DNA of 40,287 bases from Firmicutes bacterium CAG:238 (GCA_000435615.1 FR881983.1:4655-44941); one strand, 5' to 3'. Positions 8,139-17,300 are shown, numbered from the stretch's first letter. A program made the numbers and translations. The notes: generated by a model from the letters alone, not told the origin.

Positions 8139-8842
8139 TGCTTGCAATCAGAGATTTACATGTATATTACGGCGGTATTCACGCGCTGAACGGCGTCAGC
8201 CTGGATGTTCCGGACGGACAGATTATTTCGCTGATCGGAGCAAACGGTGCCGGAAAGTCCACAACGCTTAAGGCAATCATGGGGCTTGTGGCCAAGACGG
8301 AAGGCCATATTTACTGGGATGATACGGATATTACATCCATGAAAACAAAAGATATCGTTAGCGAAGGAATTATTCTTTGTCCGGAAGGACGTAAGATTTT
8401 CCCTGACCTTACGGTGGAAGAAAACCTTTCCGCAGGGGCTTACCTCAGAAAGGATAAAAGCGAGATTGCAAAGGACAGAGAATGGGTATACAGCCTTTTC
8501 CCACGTCTGAAAGAAAGAACCTGGCAGCTTGGAGCGACGCTTTCCGGCGGTGAGCAGCAGATGCTTGCGGTAGGACGCGCACTGATGAGCAAACCGAAAC
8601 TTCTGATGCTTGATGAACCTTCGCTGGGTCTTGCTCCGCTGATAATCAAGGATATTTTCACGATTATCCGGCAAATTAAGGAGGCAGGCGTAAACGTACT
8701 GCTGATTGAGCAGAATGCGAATGCCGCACTTGAGATTTCGGATTACGCATATGTAATGGAAACGGGGAATATTACGATGGCAGGACCGGGCAAGGCACTG
8801 CTTTCGGATGAGAGAGTAAAACATGCATATTTAGGGGAATAA
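8138..8842 (+). CDS. livF: Branched-chain amino acid ABC transporter ATPase LivF
   Basis: Second ATPase of the Liv importer, 234 residues, the usual length. Walker A GANGAGKST is near residue 34, the ABC signature is a canonical LSGGEQQMLAVGRAL, Walker B is LLMLDEPSLGLAP, and IEQNANAAL carries the switch region typical of LivF, with Q-N replacing the histidine. The start codon overlaps the livG stop (TAATG). Only 3 bases separate its stop from the second binding-protein gene, so all six genes appear to form one operon. Confidence 0.94.
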   Translation: MLAIRDLHVYYGGIHALNGVSLDVPDGQIISLIGANGAGKSTTLKAIMGLVAKTEGHIYWDDTDITSMKTKDIVSEGIILCPEGRKIFPDLTVEENLSAGAYLRKDKSEIAKDREWVYSLFPRLKERTWQLGATLSGGEQQMLAVGRALMSKPKLLMLDEPSLGLAPLIIKDIFTIIRQIKEAGVNVLLIEQNANAALEISDYAYVMETGNITMAGPGKALLSDERVKHAYLGE

Positions 8843-8845
8843 GAT

Positions 8846-10144
8846 ATGAACAGAACAGTTAAAAAAGTGCTGGCATGCGCCATGACTGTTTCGCTGGCCG
8901 CGGGGCTTTGCGCATGCACAACTTACAACAACTTTAAAAACGCGTTTTTTGAAGACGGAAAAGAAGCGCAGGAAAGAACTATTAAAATAGGGGTTTTTGA
9001 GCCGCTTTCGGGTAAAAATAAAACGGAGGGCAACGAGGAACTCATGGGAATCGAACTTGCCCACGACCTTTATCCTACCGTTTGCGGCAAGAAGGTGGAG
9101 CTTGTTTACGGAGACAACAAGTCGGATATTTACACGGGCGAGACGGTAATACAGGAACTGATTTCCGCGAATTCGCCTTCTGTAATTCTCGGCAGCTATG
9201 GGGAAACACTCACGCTGATCGCCGGCAAGTACGCAAAAGCAAACAATATTCCGGCAATCACGATTTCCAGTACCAACCCGCTTATTACGACCAACAACGA
9301 TTATTATTTCAGTGCGACCTATTCGGAAACAAGACAAGGTGATGCCTTGGCGGACTTCGCATATACATCACAGAAAAAGATCGTTGCGGCGGCGATAAAA
9401 ACAGAGGATGACGATACGGCTACAGCTACAATCAAACGTTTTACGAACCGCTTCAAGAAGCTGTCGGGCCAGAGCAACAGCGTTGCGGGGACCTTCACGA
9501 TTCCGAAGGACAGCACCGACTACAGCAAGACAATTGACGATATCAAGGCATCCGGCGCGGATACGGTATTTGTTACGCTTTCTGCAGAAAACTCCATCGA
9601 GTTTATGAAGCAGGCGATGGACAAGAAGCTGATGAATGTGCTTTTTCTCGGAACAAGAAGCTGGAACGATGACAAGCTCATCAAATACCTCAAAGAAAAT
9701 GACCGTATTCAGGCAGCTTTTCCTACGGAACAGAGCCAGAATGCGGAAACAGAGGTGTCAAACGAGTTTATTCAGGCATTCAAAGCGAAATACGGAGAGA
9801 GCGAAGAACCTTCGGCAAGAACGGCCGTTGCATTTGATGCATACTGCCTTGCAATCGATGCGATAAGCAGAGCCTACGATGCAATGCAGACCATGGATCC
9901 GGATAAGCTTACGGCAGATGCCGCAACCGATGCAGAAGGAAGAACCGCTAAGGAGGTTCTCCAGAACGCACTGGAAACCGGAATCCCGGCGGGCGAGCAC
10001 ATCCGCGATGCCCTGAGCCAAACAAAGAATTTCCAAGGTGCGTCTGGTGTAATCAATTACAACGGAAAGAATGAAGCAACCAAATCGATTACGATTAACT
10101 TTATTGTGGGCGGAATCGAACAGCCGACCTACACGATAGAATAA
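8846..10144 (+). CDS. Second Liv-type substrate-binding lipoprotein
   Basis: A 432-residue periplasmic-binding protein of the same family as the first gene of the operon. Both mature regions begin with a very similar block (IKIGVFEPLSGKN here, VKIGVFEPASGDN there) and share the VILGSYGETLTLIAG/VLGTYGSAVAIAAG segment, so they are paralogues. The N terminus MNRTVKKVLACAMTV with a hydrophobic run to LCAC suggests a lipoprotein with Cys24; the cysteine at the -2 position makes the lipobox slightly atypical. This copy has longer C-terminal insertions and a less hydrophobic ligand lobe. It starts 3 bases after livF, with GGGGAATAAG as its modest ribosome binding site. It probably shares the permease and broadens substrate range; that is inference. 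Confidence 0.87.
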   Translation: MNRTVKKVLACAMTVSLAAGLCACTTYNNFKNAFFEDGKEAQERTIKIGVFEPLSGKNKTEGNEELMGIELAHDLYPTVCGKKVELVYGDNKSDIYTGETVIQELISANSPSVILGSYGETLTLIAGKYAKANNIPAITISSTNPLITTNNDYYFSATYSETRQGDALADFAYTSQKKIVAAAIKTEDDDTATATIKRFTNRFKKLSGQSNSVAGTFTIPKDSTDYSKTIDDIKASGADTVFVTLSAENSIEFMKQAMDKKLMNVLFLGTRSWNDDKLIKYLKENDRIQAAFPTEQSQNAETEVSNEFIQAFKAKYGESEEPSARTAVAFDAYCLAIDAISRAYDAMQTMDPDKLTADAATDAEGRTAKEVLQNALETGIPAGEHIRDALSQTKNFQGASGVINYNGKNEATKSITINFIVGGIEQPTYTIE

Positions 10145-10173
10145 AACAAGAGAAAACGAAAGGAAACACAAAA

Positions 10174-10395
10174 ATGGAAAAAAAGATTCAAGAAGCTCTT
10201 GAGCAGATCAGACCGTTCCTCCAGAGAGACGGAGGAGATGTTGAATTCGTAGAACTTACGGAAGACAATATTGTGAAAGTGAAACTTCAGGGACACTGTG
10301 CAGGATGTCCGGGAGCTCAGATGACGCTCAAGGCTGTAATCGAAAGAATCCTCAAGGAAAGCTATCCTGAAATTCAGGGCGTCGAATCCGTATAA
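10174..10395 (+). CDS. NifU C-terminal-like Fe-S cluster protein
   Basis: A 73-residue stand-alone Nfu domain, expected to carry and hand on a [4Fe-4S] cluster to target enzymes. The family features are visible: LQRDGGDVEFV near the start and the cluster-binding CxxC at Cys42 and Cys45 (HCAGCPGAQMTL). ACGAAAGGAAAC lies upstream of the ATG. It follows the binding-protein gene by 29 bases and is 2 bases before the dipeptidase gene. Confidence 0.9.
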   Translation: MEKKIQEALEQIRPFLQRDGGDVEFVELTEDNIVKVKLQGHCAGCPGAQMTLKAVIERILKESYPEIQGVESV

Positions 10396-10397
10396 AA

Positions 10398-11840
10398 ATG
10401 AAGTACGAGGAATTTCTTGAGCGGAATAAAGAAGAAATGATTGCATCCCTGCAGTCTGTTTTGCGGTGCGAGAGCGAGCAGTCTCAGCCGGTAAAGACGG
10501 CGGACGGCGGTGTGTATCCGTTCGGAGAAGGCGTCCAGAAGGCTTTTGAGACTTTTCTTGCGCTTGCCGAAAGCATGGGGTTCGAAACCTTCAATGCGGA
10601 CAATTACGGAGGGCATGTGGACTTTCCGGGAACAGGCGATAAAATTTTCGGCATTCTCGGACATCTCGATGTCGTGCCGGCAGCAGGAGGATGGGATTTT
10701 GACCCTTATGCGGCAAGCATAGCGGAAGGCAGGATATACGGCAGAGGAACCACGGATGACAAAGGTCCGATGATTTCGTGCCTGTATGCGATGAAGGCCC
10801 TAAAGGACTCCGGGTATGTGCCGAAGGCAACGATACGCCTGATAATCGGACTCGATGAGGAAACCGGCTGGAAAGGCATGGACTACTACTTTTCAAAAGC
10901 ACCGAAGCCGGACTTCGGTTTCACACCGGATGCGGATTTTCCTGTGATAAATGGGGAAATGGGCGTACTGGTCTTTGAACTTGCGAGAAAATTCCGCGAT
11001 TCGCAGGTTAAGGGGCTGAAGCTTCGATCAATGAAAGGCGGCATGGCTGCAAACAGTGTAGCCGACTACTGCAGAGTGGTAATCAGAAATCAAAAGGACG
11101 AGGAAGCTCCGTATGTGAAAATCCGCGAGGAAATCACCGCTTTCCGAGAGGAAACCGGCTACCGGATTCACGCAAAAGGCGTGGGAAAATCCTTGGAAAT
11201 CACAACGGAAGGAATCGGAGCGCATGGTGCAAGGCCGGAAGCGGGCTTAAATGCAGTCTCGATTATGATGCAGTTCCTCGGGAGGCTGAACTTTGTGGAT
11301 GAAGACCATAACGATTTCATAGACTTTTACAACAAGTATATCGGCTTCTGCCTCGACGGCACGAAGCTTGGAATCGGTTTCTGTGATGAACCATCCGGAA
11401 AGTTGATTTTCAATGTGGGCATGGCCGAAATGAATGAAAAGGCGGGCAAGCTTACGATCAATGTAAGATATCCGGTGACGATGACGGACGACGATGTGTA
11501 CGATGCGATGAGCGATTTGCTTGAAAAGTACAATATCGGAGTTCTGAAGCTGAAACACCACGAACCGATCTTTGTAGAAGCGGACAGCCCGATGGTTCGC
11601 ATGCTGGTTGATATTTACCGCAGGCACAGCGGAGATACCGAGTCGGTGCCTAAGGTGATAGGCGGCGGAACCTATGCGAGAGCTGCAAAGAATGTCATCG
11701 CATACGGGGCTTTGTTCCCGGGTGATGAAGATTTGATGCACCAGAAGAATGAGTATCTCAGCATCGAGAGACTCGAGCAAATGACAAAAATTTATGCGGA
11801 AGCTATTTACAAACTCTCTTCGGGGGAATATAATAGTTAG
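10398..11840 (+). CDS. pepV: M20 family dipeptidase, PepV/Sapep type
   Basis: Metal-dependent cytoplasmic dipeptidase, 480 residues, expected to cleave short peptides as the last step of peptide nutrition; this matches the amino acid importer upstream. The M20 metal-site motifs are visible: GHLDVVPAAGGWDFDPY near residue 90 (His and catalytic Asp), GRGTTDDKGP near 115 (Asp ligand), and DEETGWKG near 152 (catalytic Glu and Glu ligand). A lid-domain region with EGIGAHGARPEAGLNA and a closing GGGTYARAAKN with the HQKNEYLS segment also fit. It begins 2 bases after the nfu stop without a clear ribosome binding site, so it may depend on coupled translation. Confidence 0.92.
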   Translation: MKYEEFLERNKEEMIASLQSVLRCESEQSQPVKTADGGVYPFGEGVQKAFETFLALAESMGFETFNADNYGGHVDFPGTGDKIFGILGHLDVVPAAGGWDFDPYAASIAEGRIYGRGTTDDKGPMISCLYAMKALKDSGYVPKATIRLIIGLDEETGWKGMDYYFSKAPKPDFGFTPDADFPVINGEMGVLVFELARKFRDSQVKGLKLRSMKGGMAANSVADYCRVVIRNQKDEEAPYVKIREEITAFREETGYRIHAKGVGKSLEITTEGIGAHGARPEAGLNAVSIMMQFLGRLNFVDEDHNDFIDFYNKYIGFCLDGTKLGIGFCDEPSGKLIFNVGMAEMNEKAGKLTINVRYPVTMTDDDVYDAMSDLLEKYNIGVLKLKHHEPIFVEADSPMVRMLVDIYRRHSGDTESVPKVIGGGTYARAAKNVIAYGALFPGDEDLMHQKNEYLSIERLEQMTKIYAEAIYKLSSGEYNS

Positions 11841-11878
11841 CGTGAGTTTTCCCAAACGGGAAATATAATGACATAATC

Positions 11879-12166
11879 TGTTTCAGGGCGAGGTGAAATT
11901 CCTCACCGGCGGTATAGTCCGCGAACGCCGAGAGGCGCCGAGCAGGTGAAATTCCTGCACCGACGGTATAGTCCGGATGAGAGAAACAAAGGATTGCGCG
12001 ATGCCTGCGTAATAGAATGACGGAGGCTTGGCGCGGAATTCGTATGTTGCTTTTTTGAGCCTTGATTCCCATCAAGGCTCTACTTGTGTAACCTGACAGA
12101 TTTCCAACTACATCTTAGGGCGCCCGGACTTCAAAACGGGCAGATACAGAAAGAGAGGAAACTGTA
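11879..12166 (+). promoter_or_regulatory. FMN riboswitch (RFN element) with expression platform
   Basis: The aptamer at about 11879-11991 has the RFN hallmarks: AGGGCGAGGTGAAATTCCTC, then CCGGCGGTATAGTCCGCGA, then CAGGTGAAATTCCTGC, CCGACGGTATAGTCCGGATG, and closing GAGAGAAAC. P1 pairs TGTTTC (11879-11884) with GAAACA (11983-11988). A TATAAT lies at 11864-11869. Downstream is a 10-bp stem GAGCCTTGAT/ATCAAGGCTC (12057-12080) not followed by a T-run, and a small stem TACAG/CTGTA (12146-12166) that holds the ribU ribosome binding site in its loop. Control of translation or of termination cannot be told apart by eye. Confidence 0.95.
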
Positions 12167-12169
12167 GAA

Positions 12170-12766
12170 ATGACTAATTTAAACAATCAGAAGGCAAAGT
12201 CGGACAGACTTGTCAAAATGGCGATGATGGCTGCGGTCGCATGTGTAATCGGGCTTGTACGGTTCCCGCTGATACCGGCGGTATCATTCTTAACTTACGA
12301 CCTTGCAGACATTCCGATTATCATCACGACCTTTGCGTTCGGGCCTGCGGCAGGAATGCTTGCGCTTACCGTCGTGAGTGCAATCCAGGCGTTTCTCCTT
12401 GGCGGAGACAGCGTTTACGGCTTCCTGATGCATATGATTGCATCGGGTGCATTTCTTATCACAGCCGGATGCATTTACAGAAAACACAAGACGAAGAAAG
12501 TCGCAATTATTTCGATGGCGGCTGCAACTCTTGTAATGACGGTTGTCATGGGCTTCGCAAACTATTTTGTAACACCGTTCTACTACGGCGGAGAAGCAAT
12601 GAGAGAGGTCGTCGTAAGCCTGATGCCGCTGATTCTTTTGTTCAACGTAATCAAGGGCATCTTAAATTCGCTTATCACTTTTGTGGTATATAAGAGAATT
12701 TCGGGATTCCTTCACAGAGAGGGGCTTCACAAAGCACATGAAAATAAAGAGAATTATACCAATTAA
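12170..12766 (+). CDS. ribU: Riboflavin ECF transporter substrate-binding subunit
   Basis: S component of an energy-coupling-factor importer, 198 residues, six predicted membrane helices. It binds riboflavin in the membrane and works with the shared EcfA/A'/T module, which is not in this window. The N-terminal MAMMAAVACVIGLV region, the FLTYDLADIPIIITTFAFGP block and the NYFVTPFYY segment fit RibU. The FMN riboswitch directly upstream independently supports the substrate. GAGAGGAAA lies 8 bases before the ATG. Its end overlaps the tsaE start by 29 bases. Confidence 0.94.
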   Translation: MTNLNNQKAKSDRLVKMAMMAAVACVIGLVRFPLIPAVSFLTYDLADIPIIITTFAFGPAAGMLALTVVSAIQAFLLGGDSVYGFLMHMIASGAFLITAGCIYRKHKTKKVAIISMAAATLVMTVVMGFANYFVTPFYYGGEAMREVVVSLMPLILLFNVIKGILNSLITFVVYKRISGFLHREGLHKAHENKENYTN

Positions 12767-13166
12767 AAACGAAGAAGAAACCCGGCAGTTTGCACACGAA
12801 CTTGCGGAAAGCCTTGCTCCCGGCGATGTGCTTGCGTTGATCGGCGACCTCGGAACAGGCAAGACGGCGCTCACATCGTATATTGCGGAGGGACTTGGAA
12901 TCAAACGGCGGGTAAACAGCCCGACATTTACGATTGTAAAGGAATATACGGACGGCAGAATGCCGCTGTATCATTTTGATGTTTACCGGGTGAGCGACCC
13001 GGATGAATTGTTTAACATCGGTATTGATGAGTATTTTTTCGGCGAAGGAGTATGTATTGTGGAATGGGCAGATCTCATTTCGGACATTCTGCCGGAAAAC
13101 ACAAAATACATTTATCTCGCATACGGAGAAAATGAAGGAGAAAGGGTATATAAATGTACATTTTAG
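12738..13166 (+). CDS. tsaE: tRNA t6A threonylcarbamoyladenosine biosynthesis ATPase TsaE
   Basis: Small P-loop ATPase required, with TsaB and TsaD, for attaching threonylcarbamoyl to A37 of ANN-decoding tRNAs. Walker A GDLGTGKTAL is at about residues 35-44, followed by the family blocks VNSPTFTIVKEY and LYHFDVYRV, and EWADLISDILP near the end. ATG at 12738 gives 142 residues, the usual length; the frame stays open upstream to 12681 but that part lies inside ribU. The start overlaps ribU by 29 bases, and the end overlaps tsaB by 13 bases. Confidence 0.95.
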   Translation: MKIKRIIPIKNEEETRQFAHELAESLAPGDVLALIGDLGTGKTALTSYIAEGLGIKRRVNSPTFTIVKEYTDGRMPLYHFDVYRVSDPDELFNIGIDEYFFGEGVCIVEWADLISDILPENTKYIYLAYGENEGERVYKCTF

Positions 13167-13909
13167 CCATTGAAACCACAGGAAAAGAAGGCTCCGTATG
13201 CCTTGTGCAAAAGGACGAAGGCGGCGGGGAGCCTGCTGTTTTGGGAGAAAAGCGGATAGAGGGAAGCATGAGTCATCTCAAAGAACTGATTCCTTCCATT
13301 TCAAGTCTCTTGGAATCGCAAGGGGTTTCAAAGAATGAAATTTCATACATTGCAGCTTCCGTGGGCCCGGGATCTTTCACGGGAATCCGCATCGGGGTGG
13401 CAACGGCACGCGCCTTGTCACAAGCTTTCGGACTGGAATACGCAATTGCGGTGTCTACCCTTACGGCCTTCCAATATAAAGAGCAGGCCGCTGAGGCCGG
13501 AGCAAAAGGAATCACGGTCTGTGCGATTATCAACGCAAGGCGCGGGCAGGTCTACGGCATGGTGGACGGATACCTTGCGGATGGTCCGTATATGCTGACG
13601 GATGTTTTGGAAGTAATCCGAAATCGCGTTTTTGCGGACGGACGGGAAGTTCTTTTCTTCGGAGACGGTATCGATGCCTACGAATCGCTTATTTGCGATG
13701 GACTTGCAGGAGCCGGAAAATACAGCTTTGCGGATTCTTCCTGCAGGTATCAGGACGCTCGTGCTGCAGCTTTGTGTGCTGCGGTTAATGCAGATTTATA
13801 TACGGTAAAACGCGAGGATCTGCTGCCGGATTACATGCGGAAAGCGGAGGCGGAGCAGAAACTTGAAGCAGGGGAGCTTCCGATTTGCAAGGGACCGAAA
13901 CAGGAGTAG
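13154..13909 (+). CDS. tsaB: t6A biosynthesis protein TsaB
   Basis: Non-catalytic ASKHA-fold partner of TsaD in the t6A synthesis complex, 251 residues. It opens with the ILAIETTG phosphate-1-like motif and carries the diagnostic SVGPGSFTGIRIGVATA block near residue 70 that forms the TsaD interface. AAGGAGAAAGG lies just upstream of the ATG at 13154, within the end of tsaE. The distal half is less conserved, as is normal for TsaB. It is 6 bases before rimI. Confidence 0.95.
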   Translation: MYILAIETTGKEGSVCLVQKDEGGGEPAVLGEKRIEGSMSHLKELIPSISSLLESQGVSKNEISYIAASVGPGSFTGIRIGVATARALSQAFGLEYAIAVSTLTAFQYKEQAAEAGAKGITVCAIINARRGQVYGMVDGYLADGPYMLTDVLEVIRNRVFADGREVLFFGDGIDAYESLICDGLAGAGKYSFADSSCRYQDARAAALCAAVNADLYTVKREDLLPDYMRKAEAEQKLEAGELPICKGPKQE

Positions 13910-13915
13910 TTTCAT

Positions 13916-14374
13916 ATGGAAGAGAGCAGGAAACTGATAATACGAAAAGCCGCGGAATCTGATGTTCCGGCGGTTGAAGAGGTTGAAAAGGCGTGCTTTT
14001 CCGTTCCTTGGAGCTACGAATCGCTCTATCACGATATATTGGAAAACAAGCTGGCTTTTTACATTGTGGCGGAGATAGACGGCAAGGTATGCGGCTATGT
14101 GGGCGTGTGGAAAATTTTCGACGAGGGCCATATCACGAATGTGGCCATTGCACCGGAGTACAGACGGATGCATATTGCAAGTGCAATGCTTTCCGTATTG
14201 TTTGATGTTACCGGGGCGCAGGGCATTGAAAGCTATACGCTTGAAGTCAGAGCAGGAAACCAAGCGGCAATCGCACTTTATGAGGGATTCGGCTTTCGTG
14301 AGGCGGGCCTGAGAAAGGGATATTACGAAGATAACGGCGAGGATGCCATTATCATGTGGAAGGAAAAGAAATGA
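13916..14374 (+). CDS. rimI: Ribosomal protein S18-alanine N-acetyltransferase RimI
   Basis: GNAT-family acetyltransferase, 152 residues, expected to acetylate the N-terminal alanine of ribosomal protein S18 using acetyl-CoA. Visible features are the N-terminal IRKAAESDVPAVEEVEKACF block, ITNVAIAPEYRRMHIASAML (acetyl-CoA pyrophosphate loop, R-R-x-x-I-A variant of the usual R-x-x-G-x-G/A) and the C-terminal EVRAGNQAAIALYEGFGF. Its position between tsaB and tsaD is a common gene order in Firmicutes. The stop overlaps the tsaD start as ATGA. Confidence 0.92.
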   Translation: MEESRKLIIRKAAESDVPAVEEVEKACFSVPWSYESLYHDILENKLAFYIVAEIDGKVCGYVGVWKIFDEGHITNVAIAPEYRRMHIASAMLSVLFDVTGAQGIESYTLEVRAGNQAAIALYEGFGFREAGLRKGYYEDNGEDAIIMWKEKK

Positions 14375-15387
14375 AAGACGGAAGTTTTTTGACACTTGGA
14401 ATCGAAACCAGCTGCGACGAGACAGCGATTGCCGTCCTTGCGGACGGAAGAACGGTTTTGTCCAATGTCATTTCATCACAAATTGATATATTTAAGAATT
14501 TCGGCGGCGTCGTGCCGGAAATCGCATCCAGACACCATTTGGAAAACATAAACGGTGTTCTCACGGAGGCGCTGGAAGATGCAAAGGTGAGCCTTGATGA
14601 CATTGATCTCATCGGCGTTACGAACGGCCCGGGTCTCATCGGGGCACTTCTGATGGGAGTTGCAACGGCAAAATCCCTTGCATTTGCAAAGGACATCCCG
14701 CTCGTAGGCGTTCATCATCTGATGGGGCATATCAGTGCGAATTTTATCGAATATCCGCAGCTTCAGCCGCCGTTCATGGCGCTTATCACAAGCGGCGGAC
14801 ATACGGAAATCGTGGATGTGAAGAGCTATACCGAATGCGAAATTCTGGGAGGAACCAGAGATGATGCGGTCGGAGAGGCTTACGACAAGGTCGCAAGAGT
14901 TTTGGGGCTGGGCTATCCGGGCGGTCCGAAAATCGACAAAATCGCAAAGGAAGGAAATCCTGAGGCAATTCACTTTAAACGTGTATATCTTGAAAAAGAC
15001 AGCTTTGATTTCAGCTTCAGTGGGCTGAAGACATCGGTGCTCAATTACATCAACCAGCAGAAACAGGCAGGAAACGAAATAAACCGTGCGGATATTGCGG
15101 CAAGTTTTCAGCAGGCGGTGATGGATGTCATTGTCGAAAAGGCCGTGAATGCCGTAAAGATGCGCGGCGAAAAGAAGCTGGTTCTCGCGGGCGGCGTTGC
15201 GGCGAATTCCAAGCTCAGAGAAATGCTCGGAGAGGCTTGCGGCGCAGACGGAATCACACTTTACCGTCCGGCTCCTGCTTTGTGCACGGACAACGGTGCC
15301 ATGATCGGGGCGGCGGCATACTATAAATATAAGGAAAAAGGGGCAGACGGGCTTGACCTTGATGCCTATGCAAATATGGAATTATGA
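14371..15387 (+). CDS. tsaD: tRNA N6-adenosine threonylcarbamoyltransferase TsaD
   Basis: Catalytic subunit that transfers the threonylcarbamoyl group from TC-AMP to A37 of tRNA, using an active-site metal. The ASKHA opening TLGIETSCDETAIAV, the metal ligands in VHHLMGH (His116 and His120), ITSGGHTEI, GEAYDKVARVLGLGYPGGP and the late GGVAANSKLR with CTDNGAMIG are all present. The ATG at 14371 is chosen because AAGGAAAAG lies just upstream and it forms an ATGA overlap with rimI; an in-frame ATG at 14356 lies deeper in rimI. This gives 338 residues. The stop overlaps the next start as ATGA. Confidence 0.96.
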   Translation: MKDGSFLTLGIETSCDETAIAVLADGRTVLSNVISSQIDIFKNFGGVVPEIASRHHLENINGVLTEALEDAKVSLDDIDLIGVTNGPGLIGALLMGVATAKSLAFAKDIPLVGVHHLMGHISANFIEYPQLQPPFMALITSGGHTEIVDVKSYTECEILGGTRDDAVGEAYDKVARVLGLGYPGGPKIDKIAKEGNPEAIHFKRVYLEKDSFDFSFSGLKTSVLNYINQQKQAGNEINRADIAASFQQAVMDVIVEKAVNAVKMRGEKKLVLAGGVAANSKLREMLGEACGADGITLYRPAPALCTDNGAMIGAAAYYKYKEKGADGLDLDAYANMEL

Positions 15388-17300
15388 TTGTACTTTCAGC
15401 GAATAATCTTACAAAAACATACGGAACGGATGTCATAATCGATAAGGCGAGCTTTCACTTGAATGCCGGCGATAAGGTCGGCATCATCGGCAGAAACGGT
15501 GCCGGAAAAACGACGCTTCTGAACATGCTTACCGGCGAGCTTCCGTGCGACGAAGGGGAATTTTTCGTGTCACAGAACATGAGAATCGGCTACCTGAAAC
15601 AGCGCGATAATTTCAGCAGTGAAGGGACGGTCCTCGAGGAAATCGAAGGGATTTTTTCGGGACTTCGGGAGCTTGAAAACGAAATTGCGGAGCTTTCGGA
15701 CAAGGTTGCAGAAAACCCGCATGACACCGGGCTGATTAACCGGCTGGACGAATTGCAGCACCGCTTTGACAGAGAAGGCGGCTACACCTATAAGTCGGAA
15801 ATGATAGGGATTTTGAACTCCATGGCTTTCGACGAGAGTTTTTACAACAAGAAGATTTCCTCGCTTTCGGGCGGGGAACGGACAAGGCTGGCACTTGCGG
15901 CACTTTTGCTTGAGAAACCGGACATTTTGCTGCTCGATGAGCCTACGAACCATCTGGACATCGGAACGCTGAAATGGCTGGAGCAGTACCTGGAAGCCTA
16001 TCGCGGCACGATTATGATTGTATCGCATGACCGATATTTTCTCGACCGGACGGTAAACCGGATTTTCGAGGTGGAAAATCACAAGGTTTATTCTTATCAA
16101 GGGAAATACAGCGACTATGCGGCGCAGAAAAAACTTCGAAGAGAAACCGAACTTCGTGCATATAACAACCAGCAGAGAGAAATCGCACGCCAGGAGGAAA
16201 TGATTAGGCGCATGAAACAGCGCGGTACCGAGCACCTCGCAAAGCGGGCGGCATCGCGTGAAAAGCGGCTTGACATGCTGGAGAGAATCGAGCGCCCGGA
16301 AAGTGAAATGGGAAAGATGAAGATTAACTTTAAGGAAAACTTTCCGTCCGGCGGCGATGTCATCATGGCAGAAAATCTTGAAAAAAGCTTCGGCAGAGGC
16401 GCTGAGCACAGGGAACTTTTTCACGGTGTGAATCTTGATATCAAGAGGGGCGAGAGAATTTGTATCCTCGGACCAAACGGCGTGGGCAAGACGACGCTTC
16501 TTCGGGTGCTTCTCGGAGAACTGACGCCGGATGCGGGCTATCTGAAAATCGGGCACAATGTTGCCTTCGGCTATTATGACCAGGGGCAGCTGTTGCTCAG
16601 CGATGCCAACACGGTTCTCGAGGAACTGAAGGAATCGTACAGACTGTATACTGATACGGAAATGCGTTCGATTCTCGGCAGATTCCTGTTCAGAGGCGAA
16701 GAAGTGTTCCTGCCTGTGGGAAGCTTGTCGGGCGGCGAGAAGGCACGACTTTCCCTTCTGAAACTCATGCTTTCGGGCGCAAACACCCTGATTCTGGACG
16801 AACCGACCAACCACCTGGACATCGAATCAAAGGAAGTTTTTGAAGAGGCTTTGATGGAATTTCCGGGAACAGTAATCGTCGTATCGCATGACCGGTATTT
16901 CCTGCAGAGGATACCGACGAGAATCCTGGAACTTACGCAGGACGGCGTAATCGAGTACCTCGGCAGGTATGACTACTATCTTGAAAAGAAGTCGCAGGGA
17001 ATATCCGCAAAGAAATACTTCAGCAAAGTGCAGGAAAAATCCGCAGGCGATGCCGCGCAGCAGCGCAGGCTGAAGAAAGAGCGCGAAGCTGAGGAACGGC
17101 GCAGGGCAAGGCTTTCCGAGAAACTGGAGACGGAAATTTCCGAACTTGAGAATCAGATTTCCGAACTTGAGCATAATCTTTGCAAACCGGAAAACATGAG
17201 CGATTATGAACTCCTGGCAAGGCTCGGAGCAGAGCGGGAAGAGACCGAAAAACGCCTTGCGGAAGCCTATGATGAGTGGGCAAAGGTGCAAGAAGCGTAA
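15384..17300 (+). CDS. ABC-F family ATPase (ribosome-associated type)
   Basis: Soluble protein with two ABC ATPase domains and no membrane segment, 638 residues. Domain 1 has Walker A GRNGAGKTT (about 35), signature LSGGERTRLALAALLL and Walker B LLLDEPTNHLD; domain 2 has GPNGVGKTT (about 360), LSGGEKARLSLLKLML and LILDEPTNHLD. Both are followed by SHDRYFL. The linker (about 250-320) is rich in charged residues, as in the P-site tRNA interaction motif, and the end is a coiled coil of E/R/L repeats (about 560-630). Family members act on stalled ribosomes; some give antibiotic protection. Resistance cannot be inferred here: the layout is that of housekeeping Uup/YdiF-like proteins. Start overlaps tsaD. 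Confidence 0.93.
   Translation: MIVLSANNLTKTYGTDVIIDKASFHLNAGDKVGIIGRNGAGKTTLLNMLTGELPCDEGEFFVSQNMRIGYLKQRDNFSSEGTVLEEIEGIFSGLRELENEIAELSDKVAENPHDTGLINRLDELQHRFDREGGYTYKSEMIGILNSMAFDESFYNKKISSLSGGERTRLALAALLLEKPDILLLDEPTNHLDIGTLKWLEQYLEAYRGTIMIVSHDRYFLDRTVNRIFEVENHKVYSYQGKYSDYAAQKKLRRETELRAYNNQQREIARQEEMIRRMKQRGTEHLAKRAASREKRLDMLERIERPESEMGKMKINFKENFPSGGDVIMAENLEKSFGRGAEHRELFHGVNLDIKRGERICILGPNGVGKTTLLRVLLGELTPDAGYLKIGHNVAFGYYDQGQLLLSDANTVLEELKESYRLYTDTEMRSILGRFLFRGEEVFLPVGSLSGGEKARLSLLKLMLSGANTLILDEPTNHLDIESKEVFEEALMEFPGTVIVVSHDRYFLQRIPTRILELTQDGVIEYLGRYDYYLEKKSQGISAKKYFSKVQEKSAGDAAQQRRLKKEREAEERRRARLSEKLETEISELENQISELEHNLCKPENMSDYELLARLGAEREETEKRLAEAYDEWAKVQEA

Noticed and set aside
15384..17300. 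ABC-F protein as an antibiotic resistance gene
   Set aside because: It is in a housekeeping operon with a Uup/YdiF-like layout (C-terminal coiled coil) and shows no drug-specific feature.
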